Positions 1 to 9,109 of a DNA stretch of 32,627 nt are shown one piece after another. Both the position numbers and the translations under genes were made by a program. The notes beneath the pieces were generated by a model. That model ran no database searches, had not been told where the DNA came from, and saw only the letters and a list, made by a program, of their open reading frames with translations. Each line of letters begins with the position of its first letter. Within the stretch, counting starts at the first letter, position 1. The stretch comes from an uncultured bacterium. Its GTDB lineage: Bacteria > Verrucomicrobiota > Kiritimatiellia > CAIVKH01. The stretch lies in the NCBI GenBank assembly GCA_903906425.1, contig CAIVKH010000185.1, positions 1-32,627 on the forward strand, written 5' to 3'.

Positions 1-360
1 CAGCCGTCAGCGGGGAAGTTAATCGCACAGTCGTAAAAATAAATCAAACATCATTTTTGTGTCTTGCGGTTTCAATTACGGCATTTCCGAATCCCCCAGC
101 CCGCCCCAATTTCAAGCCCCGACAATCTCGCCCTGGAGTCCGGCCGGATGAATCCGTTCATCCACCCCACCACCCAGCCTGACGCATCGGCTTCCAATAA
201 TTGGAAAAAATCGTAAACGCCTCTTCCAATCATTGGAAATCCGCGCTCCGCCATCAAGAAGGCATCGAATTCTATCGTTCAGCAAAAAAAGGATGCGGCG
301 TAGATTCCGATCTGATTATCCTGTGAGACATTTCTGAAATCCAAATGAAGAGGCAGGAAC
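1..360. other. Intergenic region upstream of the URO-D gene
   Basis: No open frame here looks like a gene. Bases 1-191 show nothing I recognise. Bases 192-238 hold a pair of the 15-bp palindromes that recur through the window. Bases 239-360 should carry the promoter and leader of the plus-strand gene at 361, but I see no convincing -35/-10 pair. A GAAGAGG ribosome-binding site lies at 347-353, seven bases before the ATG. A 61-codon minus-strand frame at 72-257 runs through the palindromes and is not credible. Confidence 0.6.
192..238. repeat. Palindrome cluster A, 2 copies, start spacing 32
   Basis: Copies are TTCCAATAATTGGAA (192-206, centre A) and TTCCAATCATTGGAA (224-238, centre C), with a 17-bp spacer. 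This is the only cluster beside a plus-strand gene, 122 bp upstream of its ATG. Whether a minus-strand gene ends just left of the window cannot be seen. Confidence 0.9.
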
Positions 361-1395
361 ATGACTGACAGACATTGGAACGACTTGCTGGCCATCTTGC
401 GCGGCCAGACACTCAACCCTCCGCCCATCGGTTTCATCATAGACTCACCATGGCTGCCGAACTGGGCCGGAATTCACATCGCCGACTACCTTTCCAGCGA
501 AACGCTCTGGTTCGATGCGAACCGAAAAGCCATCGAAACTTTTCCCGAAGTCATGTTTCTTCCCGGCTTCTGGTCCGAATTCGGCATGTGTACGGAACCC
601 TCCGCCTTCGGCGCCCGCTGCGTTTTCCCCCGCAATGAATTTCCCTTCGCCGAAAAAATCATCGCCAGCGAAACCCAGATGGGCGAAATCAAGGAACCCA
701 ACCCCGCCACCGACGGCCTGCTGCCTTTCATGCTCAATCGTTTGAGATGGGCACGTCCCCGCATCGAAGACCTTGGCCACAAAATCCGTTTTTCCGTTTC
801 CCGCGGCCCGCTTAACATCGCCACATTCCTCATGGGTACGACGGAATTTCTGATGGCGCTGAAGACCGAGCCGGAACTCACGCACAAACTGCTCCGCGTC
901 ATCACAGATTTTCTGAAGAAATGGCACGCATTGCAACGCGATACGATCCCGACAATTGACGGCATCATGATGCTCGACGACATCGTCGGCTTCATCGGCG
1001 AGGAAGATTTTCTCGAATTCGGATTTCCGTATCTCAAAGAAATTTATTCCGCCGACGTCGCCGTGAAATTCTTCCACAACGATGCGCCCTGCGCCGCGTC
1101 CGTGAAACACTACGCCGATGTCGGAATCCAACTCTACAACCCGGGAATCCAAAGCAGCCTCGCCGAAATCCGCGCGCTCACCGCGAATCGCCTGACGATC
1201 CTCGGCAACATCCCACCGCGCGACGTGCTCGCGCAGGGAACGCCCGCCGACGTCCGTGCTGCGGTTAGAAAATTGCTTGCAGAAAATCCCGACCACTCGC
1301 GGTTGATTCTCTCGTGCGCGGGAGGCGTCCCGCCCGGCGTTAGCACCGAAAACATGCGCGCCTTCATCGGCGCGGACATGCAGCAGTCTTCCTGA
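361..1395 (+). CDS. Uroporphyrinogen decarboxylase (URO-D) family protein
   Basis: 344 residues, close to the usual length for the family. Visible URO-D/MtaA-like features are the GPLNIATFLMG strand (about 157-167), the DDIVGFIGEEDFLEFGFPYL segment after the middle of the chain, a FFHNDA strand, the LYNPGIQSSLAEIRA turn, LGNIPPRDVL, and a closing CAGGVPPGVSTENMRAFI block. Family members range from haem biosynthesis HemE to corrinoid-linked methyltransferases and many uncharacterised sugar-locus proteins. The N-terminal arginine pattern of true HemE is not evident, so a methyltransferase-like or unknown role is more likely. It is the only plus-strand gene here, stands alone, and converges on leuA. 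The ATG at 361 is preceded by a good ribosome-binding site. Confidence 0.85.
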   Translation: MTDRHWNDLLAILRGQTLNPPPIGFIIDSPWLPNWAGIHIADYLSSETLWFDANRKAIETFPEVMFLPGFWSEFGMCTEPSAFGARCVFPRNEFPFAEKIIASETQMGEIKEPNPATDGLLPFMLNRLRWARPRIEDLGHKIRFSVSRGPLNIATFLMGTTEFLMALKTEPELTHKLLRVITDFLKKWHALQRDTIPTIDGIMMLDDIVGFIGEEDFLEFGFPYLKEIYSADVAVKFFHNDAPCAASVKHYADVGIQLYNPGIQSSLAEIRALTANRLTILGNIPPRDVLAQGTPADVRAAVRKLLAENPDHSRLILSCAGGVPPGVSTENMRAFIGADMQQSS

Positions 1396-1403
1396 AAATC
1401 ACA

Positions 1404-1431
1404 GGAGCGGCGGCGGCAACGCCGCCGCTCC
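1404..1431. terminator. Bidirectional terminator hairpin between URO-D gene and leuA
   Basis: A perfect 12-bp inverted repeat, GGAGCGGCGGCG at 1404-1415 and CGCCGCCGCTCC at 1420-1431, closes on a GCAA (GNRA-type) tetraloop in the plus transcript. It fills the 42-bp gap between two convergent stop codons. No long T tract follows on either strand; the minus side has only GATTTTC. Bidirectional termination is therefore inferred from the stem and position. Confidence 0.6.
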
Positions 1432-1437
1432 GATGTT

Positions 1438-2991
<1,554 letters not shown>

Positions 2992-3018
2992 AACTCAGGT
3001 CTCACGTTTCAAATTCGG

Positions 3019-3115
3019 AAAATAAAAATCCCACCGTTTTCGGCGGTGGGTTATCCAATCGTGCTTCGGGGATCAAGCTCGCGGAAAACGTCAACCCACC
3101 GCCTGGCTAAGGCGG
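3019..3115 (-). promoter_or_regulatory. leuA transcription attenuator: protector, antiterminator, terminator
   Basis: Four mutually exclusive strands can be read in the minus transcript. Strand 1 (3110-3115, CCGCCT) pairs with strand 2 (3099-3104, AGGCGG) over loop TAGCC. Strand 2 extended (3093-3103, GGCGGTGGGTT) is perfectly complementary over 11 bp to strand 3 (3042-3052, AACCCACCGCC). Strand 3 also pairs as CCCACCG (3044-3050) with strand 4 CGGTGGG (3030-3036), followed by ATTTTTATTTT, an intrinsic terminator. Strand 1 lies on leader codons 19-21. A ribosome stalled at the Leu triplet (codons 17-19) would mask it and free strand 2 to form the antiterminator. This is classical ribosome-mediated attenuation, read from sequence only. 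Confidence 0.88.
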
Positions 3116-3171
3116 AGCAGCAGGCCAAGTCGAAGCGCGAGCAACGCTGCATTGGTTGACGTGTTTTTCAT
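3091..3171 (-). CDS. leuL: leu operon leader peptide, 26 residues
   Basis: ATG at 3171-3169, TGA at 3093-3091. The peptide begins MKNTSTNA, continues ALLALRLGLLLRL and ends SQAVG. Eight of 26 residues are leucine, including a run of three at codons 17-19 (CTG CTG CTC). The stop codon lies at the edge of the antiterminator strand, the usual geometry of amino-acid leader peptides. The -10 box ends only 10 bases before the ATG, so the message is probably leaderless or has a 5' UTR of a few bases; there is no ribosome-binding site. The symbol follows the enterobacterial analogue by function, not by sequence homology. Confidence 0.85.
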   Translation of the reverse strand: MKNTSTNAALLALRLGLLLRLSQAVG

Positions 3172-3181
3172 TTAGCCGAGC

Positions 3182-3210
3182 AAGATAGCCGCCACTGGCC
3201 CCGCCGTCAA
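3182..3210 (-). promoter_or_regulatory. leuL-leuA promoter, sigma-70 type
   Basis: TTGACG (3205-3210) and TATCTT (3182-3187) are separated by exactly 17 bp. The -35 matches consensus at 5 of 6 positions and the -10 at 4 of 6, including TA---T. Expected transcription start is near 3175, four or so bases before the leader ATG. Palindrome cluster B lies 51 bp upstream of the -35. Confidence 0.75.
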
Positions 3211-3261
3211 TCCCGTGCCGCGCACAATTCACTGCGGCGGCCGCCGCGGCCTTCCACATTT

Positions 3262-3308
3262 TGCCAATCATTGGAAATTTGCGCTACCGCATTTTCCAAT
3301 GATTGGCA
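3262..3308. repeat. Palindrome cluster B, 2 copies, start spacing 32
   Basis: Copies are TGCCAATCATTGGAA (3262-3276) and TTCCAATGATTGGCA (3294-3308). They are exact reverse complements of each other, so the off-consensus G in the first is matched by C in the second; with flanks, 17 bases on each side match (3261-3277 and 3293-3309). The nearer copy is 15 bp beyond the stop of the glycoside hydrolase gene. Confidence 0.9.
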
Positions 3309-3323
3309 AAGTCCGGCGCGGTT

Positions 3324-5078
3324 TCATTTCTCAAACGGCTCCGTGCTGACTTCAACTTTTCCAATTACGAACGGCTCGGATTTTTCCGGGTTGAATGAAA
3401 AATCGAAGCCCCACATCTTCGAGAAGCACGCATCGGTCACATGCCACGTGTTCGTCTGCCAGCCATCGTCCTCGGGCAGGCTGAACCACGCGCCGGTACC
3501 GCGATAGGCACCGTGGCCCTGGCTGTCGGCAATTTCGTGATTGAAATTCATTCCGAGATTTCCGCGGGTGATGCGGCGCATTGTCAGGCGGACGAAATAA
3601 TTGCTCGTCGCGAGATTCGCGAACGACGGATGCACGTAAAAAGCGGAGCTGTGATTGGCTGGAACGTAGGGGCCTGACGAGCCGTCCGGAAAAATGAACA
3701 CCCCATCCGATTTGCAATCGCGCTTGAAAATGCCATTACTCGCAGCGTCCTTGCCGAGTTTGATGCTCACGCTTTTTGCCGTCGAAAAATCTCCGCCCCA
3801 CGGAAAATTTTTCTGCACGTTGGCCTGAGCCTGCGCGACCAGACCGGCCGGGATGCCGGCGACGAAAACGGAAGATTCGGAAAGTACGAGCGGTTCGCCT
3901 GATTTCAATTGCGAAGTTTCGCCACTGAGTGAATCAATCACGTTCACATCGCCCGTAAATTTCACGGACTTGTCCGTCGCGCCCGCCGGCATCCACGCGA
4001 CGAGAACTGCTTGCAAAGTACTGTGAAATACAAAGCCGTAACCACGACCGCCGTCGCCGAGCGCGAGCCAGCCGATATATTTCGGCGTCGCGCCGAGCGC
4101 CGCGGTCATCGTCTTCATCGCCTGATACGAAAGGCGCGGGTTGCCTTCGCGCTCGATCAAACCGAAACCATCTTCCTCGCCGTAAGGATCGCGCCCCTCA
4201 AACCACATCGTCCGCTTGATGCCTTGCGCTGCGGCCATCACGTACAACTTCACCAGCGCCTTCGCCGCGTCCGTCTCGGTCACTTTCTTCTGATCAACTT
4301 TGCGTCCAATTTCCGTGATCCAGATGTCAGCGTTCGCCCGCGCGGGCGCGCTGATTTTCAACGCATCGCGCAGCAGCTTCGACATCCAGAGAAACGGAAT
4401 CTCGCCATCGGGATCGTTGATGCCATCGGCGGTTTCGTAGGGATGAATGCAGAGATAATCGAAACTGTCGGCCTTGCCCGCCTTCGCCATCGCTTCTGTT
4501 GCTCGAAGCAAATACGGCGCGTCATAACTTGCGACCGTCATGCCGACCTGCGCAGTCGGATCGGCCTTCTTCGCCGCCGCGTACGATGTCGCGACAAGTT
4601 CCGCGTAATCGGCGGTCGTGTTGTGGTTGCCGTTGAATCCGCCGTTGCCCTCGTTCCAGATTTCCCAGTGGTGAACCTTCGATTTGCAGTGATCGACCGC
4701 CGCCGAAACGAACTCCGCCCAGTCAGCGAGATGAGCCATCGGAAACGTGTGACTCGGATTCTTCGTCCACGGATGCGAGCCCATCATCACCGCGCTGACT
4801 TGCAGGTGATTCTCGTCGGCCGTCTTCATGACCTCATCGAAAGAGTCCCACTTCCATTCGCCTTTCGCCGGCTCGACGGCACCCCAGTGCGGCGACATCC
4901 GTACCCACGCAATGCCGGCTTCCGACATTTTCGGATACCACTCGGAAATATTTTTTCGCGAACTCGACGACGACGCGATGCCCCACGGAACGGCGTCGTC
5001 TGACTGCTGCGCTTCAGCGGGAAACGATAACGCGAGAAAAGTGAATCCAAAGACTGAGAGAGTGTGAGTGAGTTTCAT
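3324..5078 (-). CDS. Secreted clan GH-A glycoside hydrolase
   Basis: 584 residues from the ATG at 5078; a GTG five codons upstream is less likely because the ATG begins a clean signal peptide (MKLTHTLSVFGFTFLALSFPAEA). A TIM barrel covers roughly residues 30-340. WEIWNEGN at 138-145 gives the acid/base E143 after strand 4, and WITEIGRK supplies the nucleophile candidate E256 near strand 7, the GH-A arrangement of GH5/GH39/GH42-type enzymes. Residues about 350-430 resemble a small C-terminal barrel-associated beta domain. From about 430 to the end is a beta-rich region ending in a jelly-roll-like segment. The substrate cannot be assigned. It is the last gene of the nadA unit, 30 bp after the DUF5677-like gene, and secretion suggests extracellular or periplasmic polysaccharide use. 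Confidence 0.8.
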   Translation of the reverse strand: MKLTHTLSVFGFTFLALSFPAEAQQSDDAVPWGIASSSSSRKNISEWYPKMSEAGIAWVRMSPHWGAVEPAKGEWKWDSFDEVMKTADENHLQVSAVMMGSHPWTKNPSHTFPMAHLADWAEFVSAAVDHCKSKVHHWEIWNEGNGGFNGNHNTTADYAELVATSYAAAKKADPTAQVGMTVASYDAPYLLRATEAMAKAGKADSFDYLCIHPYETADGINDPDGEIPFLWMSKLLRDALKISAPARANADIWITEIGRKVDQKKVTETDAAKALVKLYVMAAAQGIKRTMWFEGRDPYGEEDGFGLIEREGNPRLSYQAMKTMTAALGATPKYIGWLALGDGGRGYGFVFHSTLQAVLVAWMPAGATDKSVKFTGDVNVIDSLSGETSQLKSGEPLVLSESSVFVAGIPAGLVAQAQANVQKNFPWGGDFSTAKSVSIKLGKDAASNGIFKRDCKSDGVFIFPDGSSGPYVPANHSSAFYVHPSFANLATSNYFVRLTMRRITRGNLGMNFNHEIADSQGHGAYRGTGAWFSLPEDDGWQTNTWHVTDACFSKMWGFDFSFNPEKSEPFVIGKVEVSTEPFEK

Positions 5079-5090
5079 TTCAGATCTTAC

Positions 5091-5106
5091 CACGGAGACA
5101 CGGAGA
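5091..5106. repeat. Tandem CACGGAGA repeat
   Basis: CACGGAGA occurs twice in tandem (5091-5098, 5099-5106) in the 30-bp gap between the DUF5677-like gene and the hydrolase. I recognise closely similar ACCACGGAGACACGGAG strings as common dispersed repeats in environmental bacterial genomes; that is recollection, not a search result. It lies at one edge of the low-GC gene at 5109-5801. Confidence 0.6.
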
Positions 5107-5108
5107 AA

Positions 5109-5801
5109 CTATTTAGATGCGGCTGTTCCATTTTCACGATCAATCAAGGACATGACCTTCTCGATGCAATTACGGCAGCGCGGTTGCCATGAATGGTCTA
5201 CAGGAATCCATGCTGCCAAATCGCACAAAACAAAGACGCCAAAGCTAGACGCTGCATAGGTATTGCTGGCGAACAATTCGGGCTTGTACGTCGCGCCGAA
5301 ATAGGCCCCGTCAGAGCCCATCAAATGAATAAGGTTGAGAGGATCTGTATGTGCAAATTTACACAACAGTCCGTACCACTCCTTGGCCTGCCGCTTCGTT
5401 TCATCAGACATCACTCGCCGATCAATGCGATCAAGCATTTCTTGATGAGATGGTGGACGTGATGTCGCATCCATCCATTTCGCGGACTTCGCAGGAAAAG
5501 AAGATATGAATTTGTCGGCAATCCAGTTCTCATACACACACCGAAGCAGAGACATGGATTGAGTGTAGTATCCTTGCAGGGAAAGCAGAAAACAGCATCG
5601 GAGAGTGCCGAGATTATGGCTATATAGCGCCATTTTTGCATCTATTTCATCGGAACGCGCAACTTCCGGTGCAACCTCGAATCCGTCTGCAATTAGAGAG
5701 AGAATTTCTTCTAAGAGCTGGCAGTCGCTGGCGGCCTTCAGTCGAGTAGTTTTTGCGACCTGAGCGGCTTCATCCTCCAACACTTCATACGAACTGTTCA
5801 T
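5109..5801 (-). CDS. Helical protein of unknown function, DUF5677-like
   Basis: 230 residues from the ATG at 5801. The same frame stays open upstream only because it shadows nadA. TGTGAGG overlapping the nadA stop gives a ribosome-binding site nine bases before this ATG. The chain looks mostly alpha-helical. The segment YTQSMSLLRCVYENWIADKF near residues 80-100, followed by an EWYGLLCKFAHTDPLNLIHL stretch, resembles the DUF5677 pattern of an LxR-xxE helix and a later S/A-x-x-H helix. It has a C-terminal CRNC pair. Base composition is lower than its neighbours (by hand count 56 of 120 bases in 5461-5580 are G or C), which suggests recent acquisition. No function is proposed. It sits 11 bp after nadA, so it is probably co-transcribed. 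Confidence 0.7.
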   Translation of the reverse strand: MNSSYEVLEDEAAQVAKTTRLKAASDCQLLEEILSLIADGFEVAPEVARSDEIDAKMALYSHNLGTLRCCFLLSLQGYYTQSMSLLRCVYENWIADKFISSFPAKSAKWMDATSRPPSHQEMLDRIDRRVMSDETKRQAKEWYGLLCKFAHTDPLNLIHLMGSDGAYFGATYKPELFASNTYAASSFGVFVLCDLAAWIPVDHSWQPRCRNCIEKVMSLIDRENGTAASK

Positions 5802-5812
5802 CGCGGAAAACC

Positions 5813-6778
5813 TCACACAATCGCGATCATCCGCTCGATCGAGAGGCGGGCTTTGTCGCCGATGGCGGCGGGGACTTTGACTTCGAATTGTTCGCGTTCG
5901 AGGGCGTTGAAAACTTTCTGGAGCGTGATGAGTTTCATGAACTGGCAGACGGCGTGTTCGCTGACGGGGAAAAAATTCTTCGCGGGATTGAATTTCTTCA
6001 TGCGGTGCAAAATTCCCGTTTCGGTCGCGATGATGAATTCCTTCGCCGGCGCGTTCTTCGCGTAGTTCATCATGCCTTCGGTCGAAAGCACCTTCGCGTC
6101 TGTCATGCACGTCTGCTGTCCGGACTGTTCGCCTTTGATGTACAGCAGCGATGAAACGCAGCCGCATTCGGGATGAATCAGGAAGTCCGCAGCGGGATGT
6201 TCAGCGCGTTTGGCTTCGATGTCGGCGGGCCGAATGCCGGCGTGGACGTGGCATTCGCCGGCCCAGACGCGGATGTTTTTCCGGCCAGTCATTTTTTTGA
6301 CGTACGCGCCGAGAAACATGTCGGGGCAGAACAAAATTTCTTTCTCCGCCGGAATCGCCTCGATGACTTTGACCGCGTTCGACGACGTGCAGCAATAATC
6401 GGTTTCGGCCTTCACCTCGGCGGTCGTGTTCACGTAGCTGACGACGACCGCGCCAGGATGTTCGGCTTTCCACTTCCGCAAATCTTCCGCCGTGATCGTC
6501 GCGGCGAGCGAGCAACCGGCATTCAAATCGGGAATCAAAACTTTTTTGTCCGGCGCGAGGATCGAAGCCGTCTCGGCCATGAAATGCACGCCGCAGAAAA
6601 CGATAATTTTCGCATCCGTCTTCGCCGCCTGCTGCGAAAGCCCGAGTGAATCGCCAACAAAATCGGCCACGTCCTGCACATCGGGCCGTTCGTAATTGTG
6701 CGCAAGAATGACCGCGTTTTTCGACGCCGCCAGCCGCCGAATTTCCGCGGCCAGATCAATTGTCGTTGTCGTGCTCAT
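5813..6778 (-). CDS. nadA: Quinolinate synthase
   Basis: 321 residues from the ATG at 6778; a TTG 12 codons upstream is rejected because the promoter below places transcription start at or next to this ATG. NadA condenses iminoaspartate with dihydroxyacetone phosphate to quinolinate for NAD synthesis, using a [4Fe-4S] cluster. The three expected cluster cysteines are visible in YCCTSSNAVK, FLIHPECGC and SEHAVCQFM. Other family marks are AHNYERPDVQDVADFVGDSL near the N-terminus, CGVHFMAETA, and ATETGILHRM. No nadB or nadC lies nearby, so the partner aspartate oxidase or dehydrogenase must be elsewhere. First gene of a three-gene unit with the DUF5677-like gene and the hydrolase. Confidence 0.96.
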   Translation of the reverse strand: MSTTTTIDLAAEIRRLAASKNAVILAHNYERPDVQDVADFVGDSLGLSQQAAKTDAKIIVFCGVHFMAETASILAPDKKVLIPDLNAGCSLAATITAEDLRKWKAEHPGAVVVSYVNTTAEVKAETDYCCTSSNAVKVIEAIPAEKEILFCPDMFLGAYVKKMTGRKNIRVWAGECHVHAGIRPADIEAKRAEHPAADFLIHPECGCVSSLLYIKGEQSGQQTCMTDAKVLSTEGMMNYAKNAPAKEFIIATETGILHRMKKFNPAKNFFPVSEHAVCQFMKLITLQKVFNALEREQFEVKVPAAIGDKARLSIERMIAIV

Positions 6779-6785
6779 CAGCGCA

Positions 6786-6814
6786 AACCTACGGCAACGC
6801 TCCGCACCGGACAA
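6786..6814 (-). promoter_or_regulatory. nadA promoter, probably giving a leaderless mRNA
   Basis: TTGTCC (6809-6814) and TAGGTT (6786-6791) are separated by 17 bp. Seven bases separate the -10 from the A of the nadA ATG, so transcription should begin on or beside the start codon. This agrees with the absence of a ribosome-binding site. The -35 matches consensus at only 4 of 6 positions. Palindrome cluster C is 28 bp upstream. Confidence 0.5.
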
Positions 6815-6842
6815 GACGCGGCTGCGGCGCGATCACGAAAAC

Positions 6843-6890
6843 TTCCAATCATTGGCAAAGTCCGGGATCGAAAATTTCCAATCATTGGCA
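6843..6890. repeat. Palindrome cluster C, 2 copies, start spacing 33
   Basis: Two identical direct copies, TTCCAATCATTGGCA at 6843-6857 and 6876-6890, 18-bp spacer. Both carry the same C in place of A near the right end, so this pair does not show the mirror-image change of cluster B. It lies 22 bp past the oxidoreductase stop. Confidence 0.9.
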
Positions 6891-6912
6891 AAAAACGGAG
6901 CCGTTTCGCCGG

Positions 6913-8208
6913 TCAGACGATCGTCATTTTTTCTTTGTCGAATTTCGCGGTGCGACCTTCGTTCGCGGATTTGACGGCCATCTGCAGGATCGTCTGCGTA
7001 CGGAACGCGAGGTCCATCGGGCTCCACGTTTCCTTGCTGCGCTTGCGGCAGCATTCGAGAAGATTCCGCCAGTGCTCGACGTTGTCCTCGCCGTGCTCAA
7101 TCGGGAAAAGTTGCCGCTGCTTTTCCTTCGCGGTGTTCGTCGGCGTGAAGACGATCTGCTTGTTTTGCAGGATCGTGAGCGAACCGTCCCATCCGCGGAT
7201 GATCGGCTGGCGCTGGCCCGCGCCGCGCGGATCGGTGCCTTCGAAATCATTTGCCTGCGTGCCGATGACGCTGATCGTGACGCCGCCCGGAAATTGCGCG
7301 ACGAGGCTGAACGTGTCGGGCACGTCGCGCAGTTCGTAGGGATAGCGGCTGACGCTGCCGAGGCCAACGACCTCGCTGGGGAATCCGACGCCAAGGATGT
7401 CCACGACCTGCGTGAGGCAGTGTGGATACAAATCGGTGACGGGGCCGCCCGCGTAGTCGCGGAACAACCGCCAGCGGAAATGGCGGTCCACACTGTACGG
7501 CACTTTCGGCGCGTCGCCGAGAAACGCGTCCCAGTTCAGATCGGGGCCGGGCTTCGCGTTCGGATCGTCAATGTGCATGCCGCGTTCTCCCCAGTCGCCG
7601 GTGCGGAAGAATCCGGTCTCGCCGAAAAGCGGCTGGCCGATGAGCCCGTCCTTCACGAGCTTTTTCATCTGATGCCACGCGCCATCGCTCATCGCCTGCG
7701 TGCCGAGTTGGAAAACGCGATCGGATTTCGCGACGACTTCCGCTAGTTTTTTCGTCAGCTCGAATTGCCGCCAGTGCGTGACGGGCTTCTCGCAATAAAC
7801 GTCCTTGCCGGCCTGAATCGCATCAATCGCGCTGTAGCCGTGGTTATGATCCGGCGTCGCGATGCAGACCAGATCAACGTCCTTGTTTGCGAGCAGTTCG
7901 CGGTGGTCCATGTAGCCGTTCGGAACATTGAACTGCTTTTTCTTCTGCTCCATCCGAGGCCGATAAACGTCGGCGACGGCGACGATATCCACGCCTTCTT
8001 TCAAATCATCGCGTATGCGTTTGACCATTCCGAAATGCGCGCCCGCCCGCCCGCCACAGCCGATGAAGCCAACGCCGATTTTGCTGTTCGCTCCGACGAC
8101 CTGGCCCTTCGTGTTCACGTACGGCGCGGCAACGGCCGCGGCGACGAGCGCGGATTTCTGGATGAAATCGCGGCGCGATAATCCTGCTGAAATATTTTCG
8201 GTTTTCAT
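6913..8208 (-). CDS. Tat-exported Gfo/Idh/MocA family oxidoreductase
   Basis: 431 residues from the ATG at 8208, with GGAGA nine bases upstream. The N-terminus has a twin-arginine signal (LSRRDFIQKSALVAAAVAAP), so the enzyme is likely exported folded with its cofactor. The Rossmann domain shows GFIGCGGRAG, ATPDHNH and the family signature EKPVTH, where the Lys is the usual catalytic residue. The C-terminal substrate domain follows, with GGPVTDLYPHCLTQVVDILG. Such enzymes oxidise or reduce sugars and sugar derivatives with NAD(P). The start overlaps the DUF6807 stop by ATGA, so the two are translationally coupled. With the upstream isomerase and DUF6807 protein this resembles 3-keto-glycoside or polyol catabolic units; that pathway is inferred. 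Confidence 0.9.
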   Translation of the reverse strand: MKTENISAGLSRRDFIQKSALVAAAVAAPYVNTKGQVVGANSKIGVGFIGCGGRAGAHFGMVKRIRDDLKEGVDIVAVADVYRPRMEQKKKQFNVPNGYMDHRELLANKDVDLVCIATPDHNHGYSAIDAIQAGKDVYCEKPVTHWRQFELTKKLAEVVAKSDRVFQLGTQAMSDGAWHQMKKLVKDGLIGQPLFGETGFFRTGDWGERGMHIDDPNAKPGPDLNWDAFLGDAPKVPYSVDRHFRWRLFRDYAGGPVTDLYPHCLTQVVDILGVGFPSEVVGLGSVSRYPYELRDVPDTFSLVAQFPGGVTISVIGTQANDFEGTDPRGAGQRQPIIRGWDGSLTILQNKQIVFTPTNTAKEKQRQLFPIEHGEDNVEHWRNLLECCRKRSKETWSPMDLAFRTQTILQMAVKSANEGRTAKFDKEKMTIV

Positions 8209-9107
8209 TTTTCGGTCTCCTTCGCTTTTGAAATTCCTTCCGCCGCGAGCCACGAGGCGCGGGCTTTTTCAATTTGCGCGGCATCGGCGGTACCGTCGAA
8301 AACGGCGACGCCGTAGCGCAGCGGTAATGTCTCGCCGGGCTTCAAATCGAGCGGTTCGGTTTCGAGATTCAGCGTTGCCGACAAATACGAAAACGGTTTC
8401 GTCATCGTGAACCAGACCGCGCGGCGCGGATTTTGCGGCGCATCCCACATCGCCACCGTCACCGGCTTGCCGTCGATTTCGCCAGTCGCGGCGCACCAGT
8501 CCGCTGCGCGAAGTGTTTCATCGCTTCGGACGACGCGGCCGGTCGAGGATCCGGCGGGCAAAATGAATTTCGCCTTCGCGTCCATGTCGGCGGGAAAGCG
8601 CATTCCGATTCCGAAATAATGCCGGCCCCACAACTTCACCGATTCTTTTCCCGCCGGTTCCAGTCTTGTGCGCCACGTCAGAATATTCGGCCCGCCGGGC
8701 TGCGCGGATTGCAAATGGACTTCGCGATTTTCGACAATCAGTGGTGTCCCGTTTGGCCCATTCCAATCGAGCGTTTGTGAAATTTTCTTCGCGGAGATTT
8801 TCGCGCTGCCCGCGCGCGGAACTTCCCTTCCATTTTTTTCGAATGGTTTTTCCGTCCAGAAATCCACATCGCCCGCGCCGATGGCGAACATCAGCCCGTG
8901 ATGATGGAAATGATCCGGCGGCGAATCCACGGTGACGTTCACGCCGGACGGTGAAAAAAGTTCTTTCACGTACGGCTTCATCGGCGCCGCTTTTTGCTCG
9001 TAGCGCGCGACGATCCGTTCGCCGCTTTGCAAAGTCAGCAGATCGCTTTGTGCGCCCGCCGTCGCGGCCAGCGCGGCAAGCGAAGCGAAAATCATTCGCG
9101 TCATCAT
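8205..9107 (-). CDS. DUF6807 (PmoA-like) family secreted protein
   Basis: 300 residues with an N-terminal signal (MMTRMIFASLAALAATAGA, cleavage before QS). The hallmark DHFHHHGLMFAIG at about residues 65-77 and the later LWGRHYFGIGMRFP and GKPVTVAMWDAPQNPR blocks match the DUF6807/PmoA type. These are beta-sandwich proteins commonly found beside Gfo/Idh oxidoreductases in PVC and Bacteroidetes sugar loci; their biochemical role is not established. ATG ATG at 9107 and 9104 are both possible starts. It begins 2 bp after the isomerase stop and overlaps the oxidoreductase start by four bases, a tightly packed operon. Confidence 0.85.
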   Translation of the reverse strand: MMTRMIFASLAALAATAGAQSDLLTLQSGERIVARYEQKAAPMKPYVKELFSPSGVNVTVDSPPDHFHHHGLMFAIGAGDVDFWTEKPFEKNGREVPRAGSAKISAKKISQTLDWNGPNGTPLIVENREVHLQSAQPGGPNILTWRTRLEPAGKESVKLWGRHYFGIGMRFPADMDAKAKFILPAGSSTGRVVRSDETLRAADWCAATGEIDGKPVTVAMWDAPQNPRRAVWFTMTKPFSYLSATLNLETEPLDLKPGETLPLRYGVAVFDGTADAAQIEKARASWLAAEGISKAKETEK

Positions 9108-9109
9108 TT

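Noticed and set aside
72..257. 61-residue minus-strand protein at the left end
   Set aside because: It runs across both palindromes of cluster A, has no ribosome-binding site and resembles no family.
5091..5801. Insertion sequence carrying the DUF5677-like gene
   Set aside because: There is no transposase, no terminal inverted repeat and no matching target duplication at the other edge.
5802..6167. Longer N-terminus for the DUF5677-like protein
   Set aside because: The extra 122 codons lie wholly inside nadA in another frame and read as Arg-rich shadow.
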